A DNA stretch of 64,000 bases from Prevotella sp. (GTDB taxonomy: Bacteria > Bacteroidota > Bacteroidia > Bacteroidales > Bacteroidaceae). A program made the position numbers and the translations under genes. Positions 8,600 through 15,938 of this stretch are shown piece by piece. Each line of letters starts with the position of its first letter. Within the stretch, counting starts at the first letter, position 1. Below the pieces are notes generated by a model that was given only the letters and a program-made list of their open reading frames with translations, made no database searches and was not told the origin of the DNA. The stretch spans positions 62,001 through 126,000 of the forward strand of contig JAFYJN010000063.1 in assembly GCA_017538105.1 (NCBI GenBank), written 5' to 3'.

Positions 8600-9917
8600 G
8601 GATTAGTTTTTTGTTCCGGATGTATATATGCCACGTGAGTATTAATTCACAATTATATCTCTTTGCCGACTCGATCACAGGCCTTATCTCCTCCCAAATT
8701 TCTTCTTCTGTTTTCTCCTTCCGATGGTACCGAATAACAGTATCCATAATTTGGCATGGATGCTCGCGTAAATTCATAGGCTTTCTTCTATATATATCAA
8801 AAAGAAAATAAGGAACAGCCACGCCACTTCTATATCCCAATTTGTTGTGGAACACGCAATTACTGATTTCCAAGACCCCACCTAAAGTGTTTTCAGCCAT
8901 CTTTTCCCACATCCTAAGCATTTCATAGTTGTAAAGCAAATGATGGTTACGTCCTATTTCTGGGGTAATCTCTAATAGTGTAGTTATTCTATTGCGTTCT
9001 TTCTCCCATCGCCGTTCATTTCCAAAGGTGTTTTGGGACGGGTGAAAACCCAAAACCAATTTCGGATTGTTCATTTCTTTAAGGCGTTTTACTATATCTA
9101 TAGTTTGGTCCGCATCATAATTGTAAGTACACTCTTTTTCTCCCTTATTACACACTTTGAAGTAAAACCATTCATATATGTCAAACTTCTTACATAATTC
9201 CGTGTAAAAATGGAACTGACTGAACGCATTAAACGCCTTCTTGTATTTAATCTTTTCTGTCCATGTCAAATTAAGAACTTTATTCTTAGGAGGCCCATGC
9301 CTAAGATGACGCACAATACTCTTTGCGATATCTCCATAAGAAGGTGTCAAGAACCCATCCACATCATGTGACATGACAACCTTGTATTCCCTTTTCTTGA
9401 ATAGGACTCCACAATCAGAAAGTATAAAACGAAGCAATTCCTCATACTCATGCACAATAGGACGCGAATATATGTCGTTCTTAACGGAAAAAAGATTTGT
9501 TTCATCACAATCTCCTTTTTCTTCTCTTCCCAACAAAGATTCTTCCCATCTAGATACCATAAAAAAAGTAGATGCAAAAACGTCCAACCCAATCGTTATT
9601 GTATTTCCTTCTTTTTCAAACCTGTCTTTGCCGTAAATGATGGGTATTGTGTTGTTTAATGCATGGAGAAAAATCAATTCTGTTGGAATGTTGGTCTTGT
9701 CAAGATAAGACAAGGGCTCGGGATGGTTTTTGAAGAAATGGTCCTCGATGATTATTTGCCTGTCATCAATTTGGATCATATATGATTCTGCTGTGGCATC
9801 AAAAACAATTTTGTAATCGTTTTTGCTTATTTCCAGCAATGTTTGAAAAAGAATATCAATTGCGTATGTACGCTCTGGGATATTATCATTATGACAGGTT
9901 ATTGTTATCATGGACAT
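8553..9917 (-). CDS. Polysaccharide deacetylase-like protein (NodB-fold, Bacteroidota type)
   Basis: A 454-residue protein. The N-terminal ~160 residues form the accessory domain typical of long Bacteroidota deacetylase-like proteins. The catalytic-type half starts at VVMSHDVDGF (the Asp of the metal site) and continues with LGFHPSQNTFG, GRNHHLLYNYEMLRMWEKMA, the GYRSGVAVPYFLFDI block and REHPCQIMDT. It lacks the canonical HxxxH in standard spacing, so whether it deacetylates is not certain. A second ATG is at 9911. The coding sequence is visibly AT-richer than the rmlB end of the operon. It probably modifies the polymer or a lipid-linked intermediate (inference). Confidence 0.75.
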   Translation of the reverse strand: MSMITITCHNDNIPERTYAIDILFQTLLEISKNDYKIVFDATAESYMIQIDDRQIIIEDHFFKNHPEPLSYLDKTNIPTELIFLHALNNTIPIIYGKDRFEKEGNTITIGLDVFASTFFMVSRWEESLLGREEKGDCDETNLFSVKNDIYSRPIVHEYEELLRFILSDCGVLFKKREYKVVMSHDVDGFLTPSYGDIAKSIVRHLRHGPPKNKVLNLTWTEKIKYKKAFNAFSQFHFYTELCKKFDIYEWFYFKVCNKGEKECTYNYDADQTIDIVKRLKEMNNPKLVLGFHPSQNTFGNERRWEKERNRITTLLEITPEIGRNHHLLYNYEMLRMWEKMAENTLGGVLEISNCVFHNKLGYRSGVAVPYFLFDIYRRKPMNLREHPCQIMDTVIRYHRKEKTEEEIWEEIRPVIESAKRYNCELILTWHIYIRNKKLIHDYYKWCENVVQYAK

Positions 9918-9941
9918 CCTTTCTGAAATAATGAAAAAACA

Positions 9942-11417
9942 CTATGAAGTAAATTTCTTCTTATATTTTGCTAAAATGGGGGTGACAATACTCTTTGTAT
10001 AGAGATAAGACTCTGGCTTAAAGAAATGCGACCAACAAATATAGAGCACTACAAAAATGATTAGTTTTACTGCGCCATCAGCATACAAGTTCAAATGTAA
10101 GATCGTTCCACATAAATAGCTAATGATACCCGCCACGACGACAGCTACACTTATGGGAAGAAGATCCATAAGTTGCTGAGTCCATTTGTATCCTATATGC
10201 TTAGATACCAACCAAATATTAACAAAGTAAGAAAACCAACAATTAAAAATAACCCCACCCAACAAGCCATACATCCCAAAAACCAACAATCCCACCAGTA
10301 CGGCGGTCACACCTAACACACGCTTTACTACTGTCCAAATAAACATAGTCTTGCTTTTCCCTATGGCAGCAATAGGTTGGGTGTTAACGGCAGTAAGGCA
10401 TGCGCCCAATCCTGAAATACATAAAACTTGGAAATAGGGTATACTCTCCACCCACCGGTCTGAATAGAGGATGATGAAGAGGGGGCGCGCCACCAATAAA
10501 AGGATGGCAAGCAAAGGGAAAGTGATATAAGCGATGGTTGTTGTGATACGCTTAATCATATTACGCATCGCAGGCATATCATCTTGCACTTCAACATATA
10601 GTGGATATGTAACCGAGATCATTACACCGGAAATGGTATGCGATGCCAATTTTTCGGTACTTTGTGCTTTCGAATAGTAACCTAATGTGTCTGCTCTATA
10701 GAATCTTCCAATTAAAAGGTTTTGAACTTGACCACTAAGACTATTCAACAGATGGGTAAAGAACATATATATTCCAAAGCTGAATAGTTCCTTGAACGAT
10801 TTCCAAGAGAACGTCCAAGATGGCCTCCACTTAGTATAAAACCAGAACGCTACCATTGGAATGGCTGCGCCAATGAGGTATTGAGTAACCAAGGCCCACA
10901 CACCAAATCCCAAATATGCCATGATGATAGTGACAATAAGCGCAATAATGGAAGTGGCAATCCTTGTTACCGCTATCACCTTGAATTTTAGTTGTTTCCT
11001 AAGCTGGTTACGTTGCACAAGATTAAGGGCATAAATGAAAAGAATGATTCCTTGTACACGTAACACATCACACAACACAGGTATTTTGTAGAACCTTGCG
11101 ATGGCAGGAGCCGACAAGAACAAAGCTATATAAAAAATAACAGCTAAAAAAAGATTCCAATGAAAAACTGTAGAATAATCCGCCTGAGTAGGTTTCTTCT
11201 TTTGAATTAATGCGGCGCCAAAACCTCCGTCAATAAATGAATCCGCAAAAGTGATAAACACAGTTAGCATCCCGATGCAACCATAATCGTACGGCGTAAG
11301 CAGACGAGCGAGCACGATGCCCGAGATGAACTGAATGCCCATCTTCGAGAATTTCTGGATGGTAGTCCAGATCATTCCCGAAGCGGCTTTCTTTTTGAGA
11401 TTCTTTTTTCGAGGCAT
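9942..11417 (-). CDS. Oligosaccharide flippase (Wzx/TuaB-like, MOP superfamily)
   Basis: A 491-residue integral membrane protein with about 12-14 hydrophobic segments. It begins with a basic N terminus and the family signature AASGMIWTTIQKFSKMGIQF, followed by LARLLTPYDYGCIGML and FGAALIQKK. This is the lipopolysaccharide/teichuronic-acid exporter type of the MOP superfamily. It should move a lipid-linked polymer unit across the inner membrane. It lies between the opine-dehydrogenase-like gene (16 bp) and the deacetylase-like gene. The presence of a flippase but no ABC exporter points to a Wzx-type route, with the polymerase presumably outside the window. Confidence 0.88.
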   Translation of the reverse strand: MPRKKNLKKKAASGMIWTTIQKFSKMGIQFISGIVLARLLTPYDYGCIGMLTVFITFADSFIDGGFGAALIQKKKPTQADYSTVFHWNLFLAVIFYIALFLSAPAIARFYKIPVLCDVLRVQGIILFIYALNLVQRNQLRKQLKFKVIAVTRIATSIIALIVTIIMAYLGFGVWALVTQYLIGAAIPMVAFWFYTKWRPSWTFSWKSFKELFSFGIYMFFTHLLNSLSGQVQNLLIGRFYRADTLGYYSKAQSTEKLASHTISGVMISVTYPLYVEVQDDMPAMRNMIKRITTTIAYITFPLLAILLLVARPLFIILYSDRWVESIPYFQVLCISGLGACLTAVNTQPIAAIGKSKTMFIWTVVKRVLGVTAVLVGLLVFGMYGLLGGVIFNCWFSYFVNIWLVSKHIGYKWTQQLMDLLPISVAVVVAGIISYLCGTILHLNLYADGAVKLIIFVVLYICWSHFFKPESYLYTKSIVTPILAKYKKKFTS

Positions 11418-11433
11418 TCTTGCGGTTTAGGTA

Positions 11434-12522
11434 TTATCCTTTTATCGCTTGCTTGATATCTTCTACAGTCACATCGTCCTTGCCCAACAAATACTGTATC
11501 GTCCTTGCCCCATAACGCAGGTCTTTGTTCAACAAGGCGGAAGACAAAGCAACAATTCCTTCTTGAATAGACGTGTCAACACCTACCAACTTGGCAACTG
11601 ATATATATAGCCCCAATCCCATAGGAACATCTTCATTTAAATAACGATGGTTGATAAATGAAGGACCTTTGTTAGAAGAGTCTGCAAAGGAACGGAACAC
11701 CGTCATGGCATCTATACTCAAATCTTCCTCATTGCGCCATTTGGCAGCCTCGAAATAGTCCAAAGGCTCGCAATCGAAAGCCTGTAAGACTTTGTTCTTC
11801 TCTACGTCGAATGCCTTGATTACATTCACGACGGATGGAGTGAAAGCCTCACGATACATCCAAAACTCGCCATTGCTATATTCTATTCTCGAAGCGGAGA
11901 ATAGGATACCTATAGGATGTACTATCATGTTGGGATTGTGGAAAGCAGACTCAAGAATATGCCTACGGGTGTACTTCGTGTTGTCGAAGCAGGCTGAAAG
12001 CATGTCAACAACCTCTTGAGTACGAGACACCGGCAAGACAGAAATGGCATTTCTCGGATTATAGAAAGAGATCCTCACATATTCCGAATTAACTATTCGG
12101 CCATTATAGGCCGTTGTTTCCCACTCGCTATAAGTGATATCCTTGTTGATGTATTTCTTGAAAATCAGACTACCCATATAACCGGGAACGAGAATGATGG
12201 TTTGGCCGTCTTTTACAAATGGTGCGATTAATTGAGCTACAAATTCATGTTGCGACGTGGTTGTCGTCACCATGATAACATCTGCAAAACGAATAGCCGC
12301 CTTTACATCCCTAGTGATAAGAACAGGTTTCACAACAAATTCACGCCCATTACCCTGTATGGTATCGTCTTTGGCACGGAAGCATTTCTCTTCTTTAATA
12401 ATGTCGAAATATCTTCCGTTGGTATTTGAGGTCTTCAACAAGGCTACCTCATGACCTTTTTCATAAAGTTTGGCTGCATGTATCAAACCGGAATTGCCAC
12501 AGCCTACTATTGTAATCTTCAT
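11434..12522 (-). CDS. NAD(P)-dependent opine (octopine/nopaline) dehydrogenase family protein
   Basis: A 362-residue protein with an N-terminal Rossmann fold (MKITIVGCGNSGLIHAAKLY) and the central and C-terminal regions of the octopine dehydrogenase family: DVIMVTTTTSQHEFVAQLIA, ESAFHNPNMIVHPIGILFSA and EFWMYREAFTPSVVNVIKAF. Family members reductively couple an amino acid to a 2-keto acid; some in cell-surface loci act on other keto substrates. It sits directly between the IspD-like cytidylyltransferase gene (gap ~70 bp) and the flippase gene. It may supply the unusual building block that is then activated by CTP or ligated by an ATP-grasp enzyme (inference). No opine synthesis partner is otherwise visible. 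Confidence 0.82.
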   Translation of the reverse strand: MKITIVGCGNSGLIHAAKLYEKGHEVALLKTSNTNGRYFDIIKEEKCFRAKDDTIQGNGREFVVKPVLITRDVKAAIRFADVIMVTTTTSQHEFVAQLIAPFVKDGQTIILVPGYMGSLIFKKYINKDITYSEWETTAYNGRIVNSEYVRISFYNPRNAISVLPVSRTQEVVDMLSACFDNTKYTRRHILESAFHNPNMIVHPIGILFSASRIEYSNGEFWMYREAFTPSVVNVIKAFDVEKNKVLQAFDCEPLDYFEAAKWRNEEDLSIDAMTVFRSFADSSNKGPSFINHRYLNEDVPMGLGLYISVAKLVGVDTSIQEGIVALSSALLNKDLRYGARTIQYLLGKDDVTVEDIKQAIKG

Positions 12523-12591
12523 AATTTTTGTGATATTAACTTGGTAATAATATATTTCAAATTCTGCAAATCTATCTCTACGAACAACTAA

Positions 12592-13293
12592 TTATGAGGA
12601 TAGATTGTCTACAACTTTCTCTTTGATGGCGTTAAGGTCTTCTGGATAAGTCACCTTGATATTACGAGAGTCTCCTTCTACGACATAGATGGGTATTTCA
12701 GGCAGGTAACGTTGCACCACGCCGCAATCATCGGTGGTGACGAAAGCGGGGTCGGCCAGTGCTACATCATAGGCGCGGCGTATAGAGCCGGCACGGAAGC
12801 CCTGCGGGGTCTGTGCATTGCGAAGATGTGAGCGTGGTGGGATGTCGACAATCATCTGGTTGTCATCAACGCGGTAGATGGTGTCGGTGGTGGGAATGGC
12901 CACGGTCACAGCGTCGAAGCTTTCCAATGCCTTGACGCAGTCAGTAATGATGCGCTCACTCACGAACGGACGCACCGCATCGTGGAAAAGTAGGCAATCT
13001 TCATCGTTGTCATACACTGCAAGGGCCGCAAGGCTAGAATAGTAACGTTCCTTGCCACCGGGAAGTACCTTTTTGACCTTGCTGTATTGGTTAGAGGCCA
13101 TGAGATTTTCCATCTCGGCAAGGTGGTCGGGATGACAGACAATGGCTATCTCGTCGATGAGCGGATGGCAGTCAAAGGCATCGATAGTATACTCAATGAT
13201 CCGTTTGTCTCCCACCTTGAGAAACTGTTTGGGCGTGTCACCACCAAAACGGGTGCCGCTGCCTCCAGCAAGTATAATGGCGATGGTTTTCAC
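12592..13293 (-). CDS. IspD/TarI-family cytidylyltransferase
   Basis: A 233-residue protein with the IspD/TarI nucleotide-binding signature ILAGGSGTRFGGDTPKQFLK, then LLFHDAVRPFVSERII, RNAQTPQGFRAGSI and TTDDCGVVQRYL. These enzymes couple CTP to 2-C-methylerythritol 4-phosphate (IspD) or ribitol 5-phosphate (TarI). Because it is embedded in a surface-polymer operon with LicD proteins, and no isoprenoid gene is near, a CDP-alditol function is favoured over IspD; the sequence alone does not decide this. It uses a GTG start that overlaps the rmlB stop as GTGA. No TarJ-like reductase is adjacent; the opine-dehydrogenase-like protein takes that position. Confidence 0.82.
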   Translation of the reverse strand: MKTIAIILAGGSGTRFGGDTPKQFLKVGDKRIIEYTIDAFDCHPLIDEIAIVCHPDHLAEMENLMASNQYSKVKKVLPGGKERYYSSLAALAVYDNDEDCLLFHDAVRPFVSERIITDCVKALESFDAVTVAIPTTDTIYRVDDNQMIVDIPPRSHLRNAQTPQGFRAGSIRRAYDVALADPAFVTTDDCGVVQRYLPEIPIYVVEGDSRNIKVTYPEDLNAIKEKVVDNLSS

Positions 13294-14351
13294 CTCTTAC
13301 TATACATCTCGTCGTAGTACTTCTGGTAGTCACCAGAAGTGACACGGTCCATCCATTCCTGATGGTCGAGGTACCACTTCACCGTTTTCTCTATACCTTC
13401 CTCAAACTGCAATGACGGCTCCCAACCCAGTTCACGTTTGAGCTTGCTGGAGTCGATGGCATAGCGCAAGTCGTGGCCCTGACGGTCGGTAACGAAAGTG
13501 ATGAGGTCGTCGTCGGCTCCCTCAGGACGTCCAAGCAACCGGTCGACGGTGCGGATGAGCACATGGATGATGTCGATGTTTCGCCATTCATTGAAACCAC
13601 CGATGTTATAGGTCTCAGCGATGATGCCATGATGGAAGATGGTATCGATGGCACGTGCGTGGTCCTCCACATAGAGCCAGTCACGCACATTCTCACCCTT
13701 GCCATATACGGGTAATGGCTTGCGATGACGTATATTGTTGATGAAGAGGGGGATAAGTTTCTCGGGGAACTGGTAGGGTCCATAGTTATTCGAACAGTTG
13801 GTCACGATGGTGGGCATACCATAGGTGTCGTGATAAGCACGGACGAAGTGGTCACTCGATGCCTTCGATGCCGAATAAGGACTATGTGGCTGGTATTTCG
13901 TCTGCTCGGTGAAGAGTGTGCCATCAAACTCCAACGCGCCATAAACCTCGTCGGTGGAGATATGGTAGAACCGCTTGCCCTCGTAACGCTCGGGCAGCGA
14001 TTCCCAATACACCTTGGCGGCCTGCAATAGCGACAAGGTACCCAACACATTGGTCTTGGCGAAGGTAAAGGGGTCGCGTATTGAACGATCGACATGGCTC
14101 TCTGCGGCCAGGTGGATGATGCCGTCGATTTGGTGCTCTTGCATGAGTGCGAGCATAGTGTCGAGATCGCAGATGTCAGCTTTGACAAACGTATAGTTGG
14201 GTTTGTCCTCCACATCGGCCAAGTTCTCGAGGTTACCAGCATAAGTCAGCTTATCGACGCAAACAATGTGATATTCAGGATATTTGTTGACAAACAGTCT
14301 TACTACATGGGAGCCTATGAATCCTGCTCCACCAGTGATGATAATGTTCAT
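13290..14351 (-). CDS. rmlB: dTDP-glucose 4,6-dehydratase
   Basis: A 353-residue extended short-chain dehydrogenase. Seen directly: the NAD-binding TGGAGFIGSHVVRLF, HLAAESHVDRSI, the catalytic ISTDEVYGAL with Thr-Asp-Glu, the YSASKASSDHFVRAYH Tyr-x3-Lys motif, and NNYGPYQFPEKLIP. It converts dTDP-glucose to dTDP-4-keto-6-deoxyglucose, the branch point to rhamnose and many amino sugars. It is the first gene of the leftward operon. RmlA, RmlC and RmlD are not in the window. The ATG at 14351 follows a leader of about 280 nt from the predicted promoter. Confidence 0.95.
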   Translation of the reverse strand: MNIIITGGAGFIGSHVVRLFVNKYPEYHIVCVDKLTYAGNLENLADVEDKPNYTFVKADICDLDTMLALMQEHQIDGIIHLAAESHVDRSIRDPFTFAKTNVLGTLSLLQAAKVYWESLPERYEGKRFYHISTDEVYGALEFDGTLFTEQTKYQPHSPYSASKASSDHFVRAYHDTYGMPTIVTNCSNNYGPYQFPEKLIPLFINNIRHRKPLPVYGKGENVRDWLYVEDHARAIDTIFHHGIIAETYNIGGFNEWRNIDIIHVLIRTVDRLLGRPEGADDDLITFVTDRQGHDLRYAIDSSKLKRELGWEPSLQFEEGIEKTVKWYLDHQEWMDRVTSGDYQKYYDEMYSKR

Positions 14352-14643
14352 GAGAGAAATATGAGAAGATTAAAATTTTAAAAGATTTAAAGATTAATGC
14401 AACGAGAAGAAGGGGGATTGCGAAAGTATATGCGCGAAGCAAAGGCAACAGATGGCAGAGGGACATACTCTCTAATACTCTCATCATTTTAACAAAAAAA
14501 CGAGAGCACAAGGTAGAAATATGATGCTTCGGCCATGAGAAACCGTCGCCGCTTAGGAGATGCTGCCTAGGATGTAAATCCCTGTTGACCAGTTGGCAAC
14601 ACTCGCAGTTTCGCCATCCCACACGTTTTGCGCTGCAAAAATA
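14352..14643 (-). promoter_or_regulatory. Promoter and ~280-nt leader of the surface-polymer operon
   Basis: On the minus strand the box TATTTTTG lies at 14643-14636, a perfect TAnnTTTG -7 element. No ORF lies between it and rmlB, giving a leader of roughly 280 nt. The leader contains short inverted repeats, for example around 14582-14600, but no clear terminator. Long leaders are common before Bacteroidota polysaccharide operons, where antiterminators act; no UpxY-type gene is visible here. Confidence 0.5.
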
Positions 14644-14898
14644 CAAAATATAATTGACACTATGCGAAAAATAGAGTATTTTTTTTCAATCATTAAACAA
14701 TGGGCCATTACGTTCAAATGATAGGTGAAAAGAGGGCTGCAGGAAGGCATACGTTGACCCTCCACTCCACTCGTACACCACATTTTTTGTTAAACAATCT
14801 TTAGGAAAGTGTTTATTGTGAAGAATTATGTATTTTTGCATCGTATTATTGGGGGTCTTACCTATATGGGCCTCTCTATTAATGGAAAAACAATGCAT
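14644..14898. other. Divergent intergenic region
   Basis: AT-rich non-coding DNA between the two divergent promoters. Apart from the -7 boxes I see no gene or RNA structure here. A GTG-initiated extension of the plus-strand gene from 14809 would start upstream of its own predicted promoter and is discounted. Confidence 0.5.
14831..14838 (+). promoter_or_regulatory. -7 promoter box TATTTTTG
   Basis: Perfect TAnnTTTG box about 60 bp before the ATG at 14899. It supports that start for the DUF4468 gene. Confidence 0.55.
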
Positions 14899-15549
14899 AT
14901 GAAACGGATATTGACATTTTTGGCATGTTGCCTGTCCATGACAGCATGGGCACAATGGGAATTGCCAACTACCAGCCAGCAGTCGCAGGAGAAACAACAG
15001 GTCAACACACCTACCCAACAGGACGGGAAGGAGTATAAATACGCCTACTACTTAGGCGACGTGGTGCCGATGGTCGATGAACAGGTGGTCTGGGAGAAGA
15101 CTTTCACCAACGAGGCCAGCGCGGATGCCAACTATGAGGCGATGCTGACTTACCTCAATGAACTGACACACGAAGAAAACCAAACAGAACAGAGCATGGT
15201 GGCTCTGGTGAACAAGGCTGAACACAGCATCGCGTGTCGTATGGAAGAGTGGTTGACCTTTTCCAGTTCATTGATTTCATTGGACCGTGCCAAGATGGTC
15301 TATACGCTGGCGGTGTTCTGCGCCGACGGATCAGTAAGGATAAAGGCCTATCGCATCCATTACATCTATCCCCAGCAACACCGTAAGGACGAGCTTTATC
15401 TTGCCGAGGAATGGATTACCGACGAATATGCGGTGAACAAGAAACACACCCGTCTGTTGCCCCATTCGGGCAAATTCCGCAGAAAGACCGTCGACCGTAT
15501 GGAGGAGTTGATGAAAAACTTCGAGCTCCATGTGAAGGTGGTGAGATAA
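14899..15549 (+). CDS. Secreted DUF4468 domain protein
   Basis: A 216-residue protein with a clear signal peptide (MKRILTFLACCLSMTAWAQ). The mature part fits the DUF4468/TBP-like-fold family of Bacteroidota: VVWEKTFTNEASADANYEAM early, WLTFSSSLISLDRAKMVYTL in the middle and RIKAYRIHYIY later. The C terminus (KHTRLLPHSGKFRRKTVDRM) is the usual end in which a phosphate-like cluster of basic residues follows. The function is unknown, and the protein is presumably periplasmic. The start was chosen because it lies after the -7 box and begins the signal peptide. It is followed within ~60 bp by a small membrane protein gene in the same direction. Confidence 0.75.
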   Translation: MKRILTFLACCLSMTAWAQWELPTTSQQSQEKQQVNTPTQQDGKEYKYAYYLGDVVPMVDEQVVWEKTFTNEASADANYEAMLTYLNELTHEENQTEQSMVALVNKAEHSIACRMEEWLTFSSSLISLDRAKMVYTLAVFCADGSVRIKAYRIHYIYPQQHRKDELYLAEEWITDEYAVNKKHTRLLPHSGKFRRKTVDRMEELMKNFELHVKVVR

Positions 15550-15611
15550 GAGGTTGGGAGCAAGGAGCAAGAAATTGCCCTTAGGAGTCTAAACAATGAA
15601 ATGGCAATCAC

Positions 15612-15881
15612 GTGAAAGAGAAAAGCGACAACGGAACAGAACAGGTCAACGAGAAAGTAGTGGAACAGCAGTTTGAGGAGGGATTCCGCCGAAAACACCG
15701 TCGGGGACAACCCGACCGTTTCTACGCCGTACGCAATGTGCTGAACCTGCTGTTCATGATAGTGGCCGTGGTGGGAGTGGTTATCTATTGCACCAACGAC
15801 GACAAGACTACAGGCACCATCGTGGTGCTGGCGGCCATGGCGCTGAAAATTGTAGAGTGTGCGCTTCGTTTCATCCATTAA
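15612..15881 (+). CDS. Small membrane protein
   Basis: An 89-residue protein with a GTG start. The N-terminal half is charged (RRKHRRGQPDRFYAVRN), followed by two hydrophobic segments, NLLFMIVAVVGVVIYC and TIVVLAAMALKIVECALRF, separated by a short polar turn NDDKTTG. This predicts a two-pass inner-membrane protein with both ends in the cytoplasm. No known family is recognised. It lies between the DUF4468 gene and the porin gene, all in the same direction, and is probably co-transcribed with one of them. Confidence 0.6.
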   Translation: MKEKSDNGTEQVNEKVVEQQFEEGFRRKHRRGQPDRFYAVRNVLNLLFMIVAVVGVVIYCTNDDKTTGTIVVLAAMALKIVECALRFIH

Positions 15882-15938
15882 TACAATAAAATGAGCGAAA
15901 CGAATTAACTCCCACTTTAACTCCCTATTTATTTCACA

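Noticed and set aside
12592-13293. Housekeeping ispD
   Set aside because: The sequence alone allows it, but the gene is embedded in a polymer operon, starts with GTGA overlap to rmlB and has no isoprenoid neighbour; TarI-like use is preferred but not proven.
14809-14898. N-terminal extension of the DUF4468 gene from a GTG start
   Set aside because: The start would precede the predicted promoter box at 14831-14838 and the extension hides the signal peptide.
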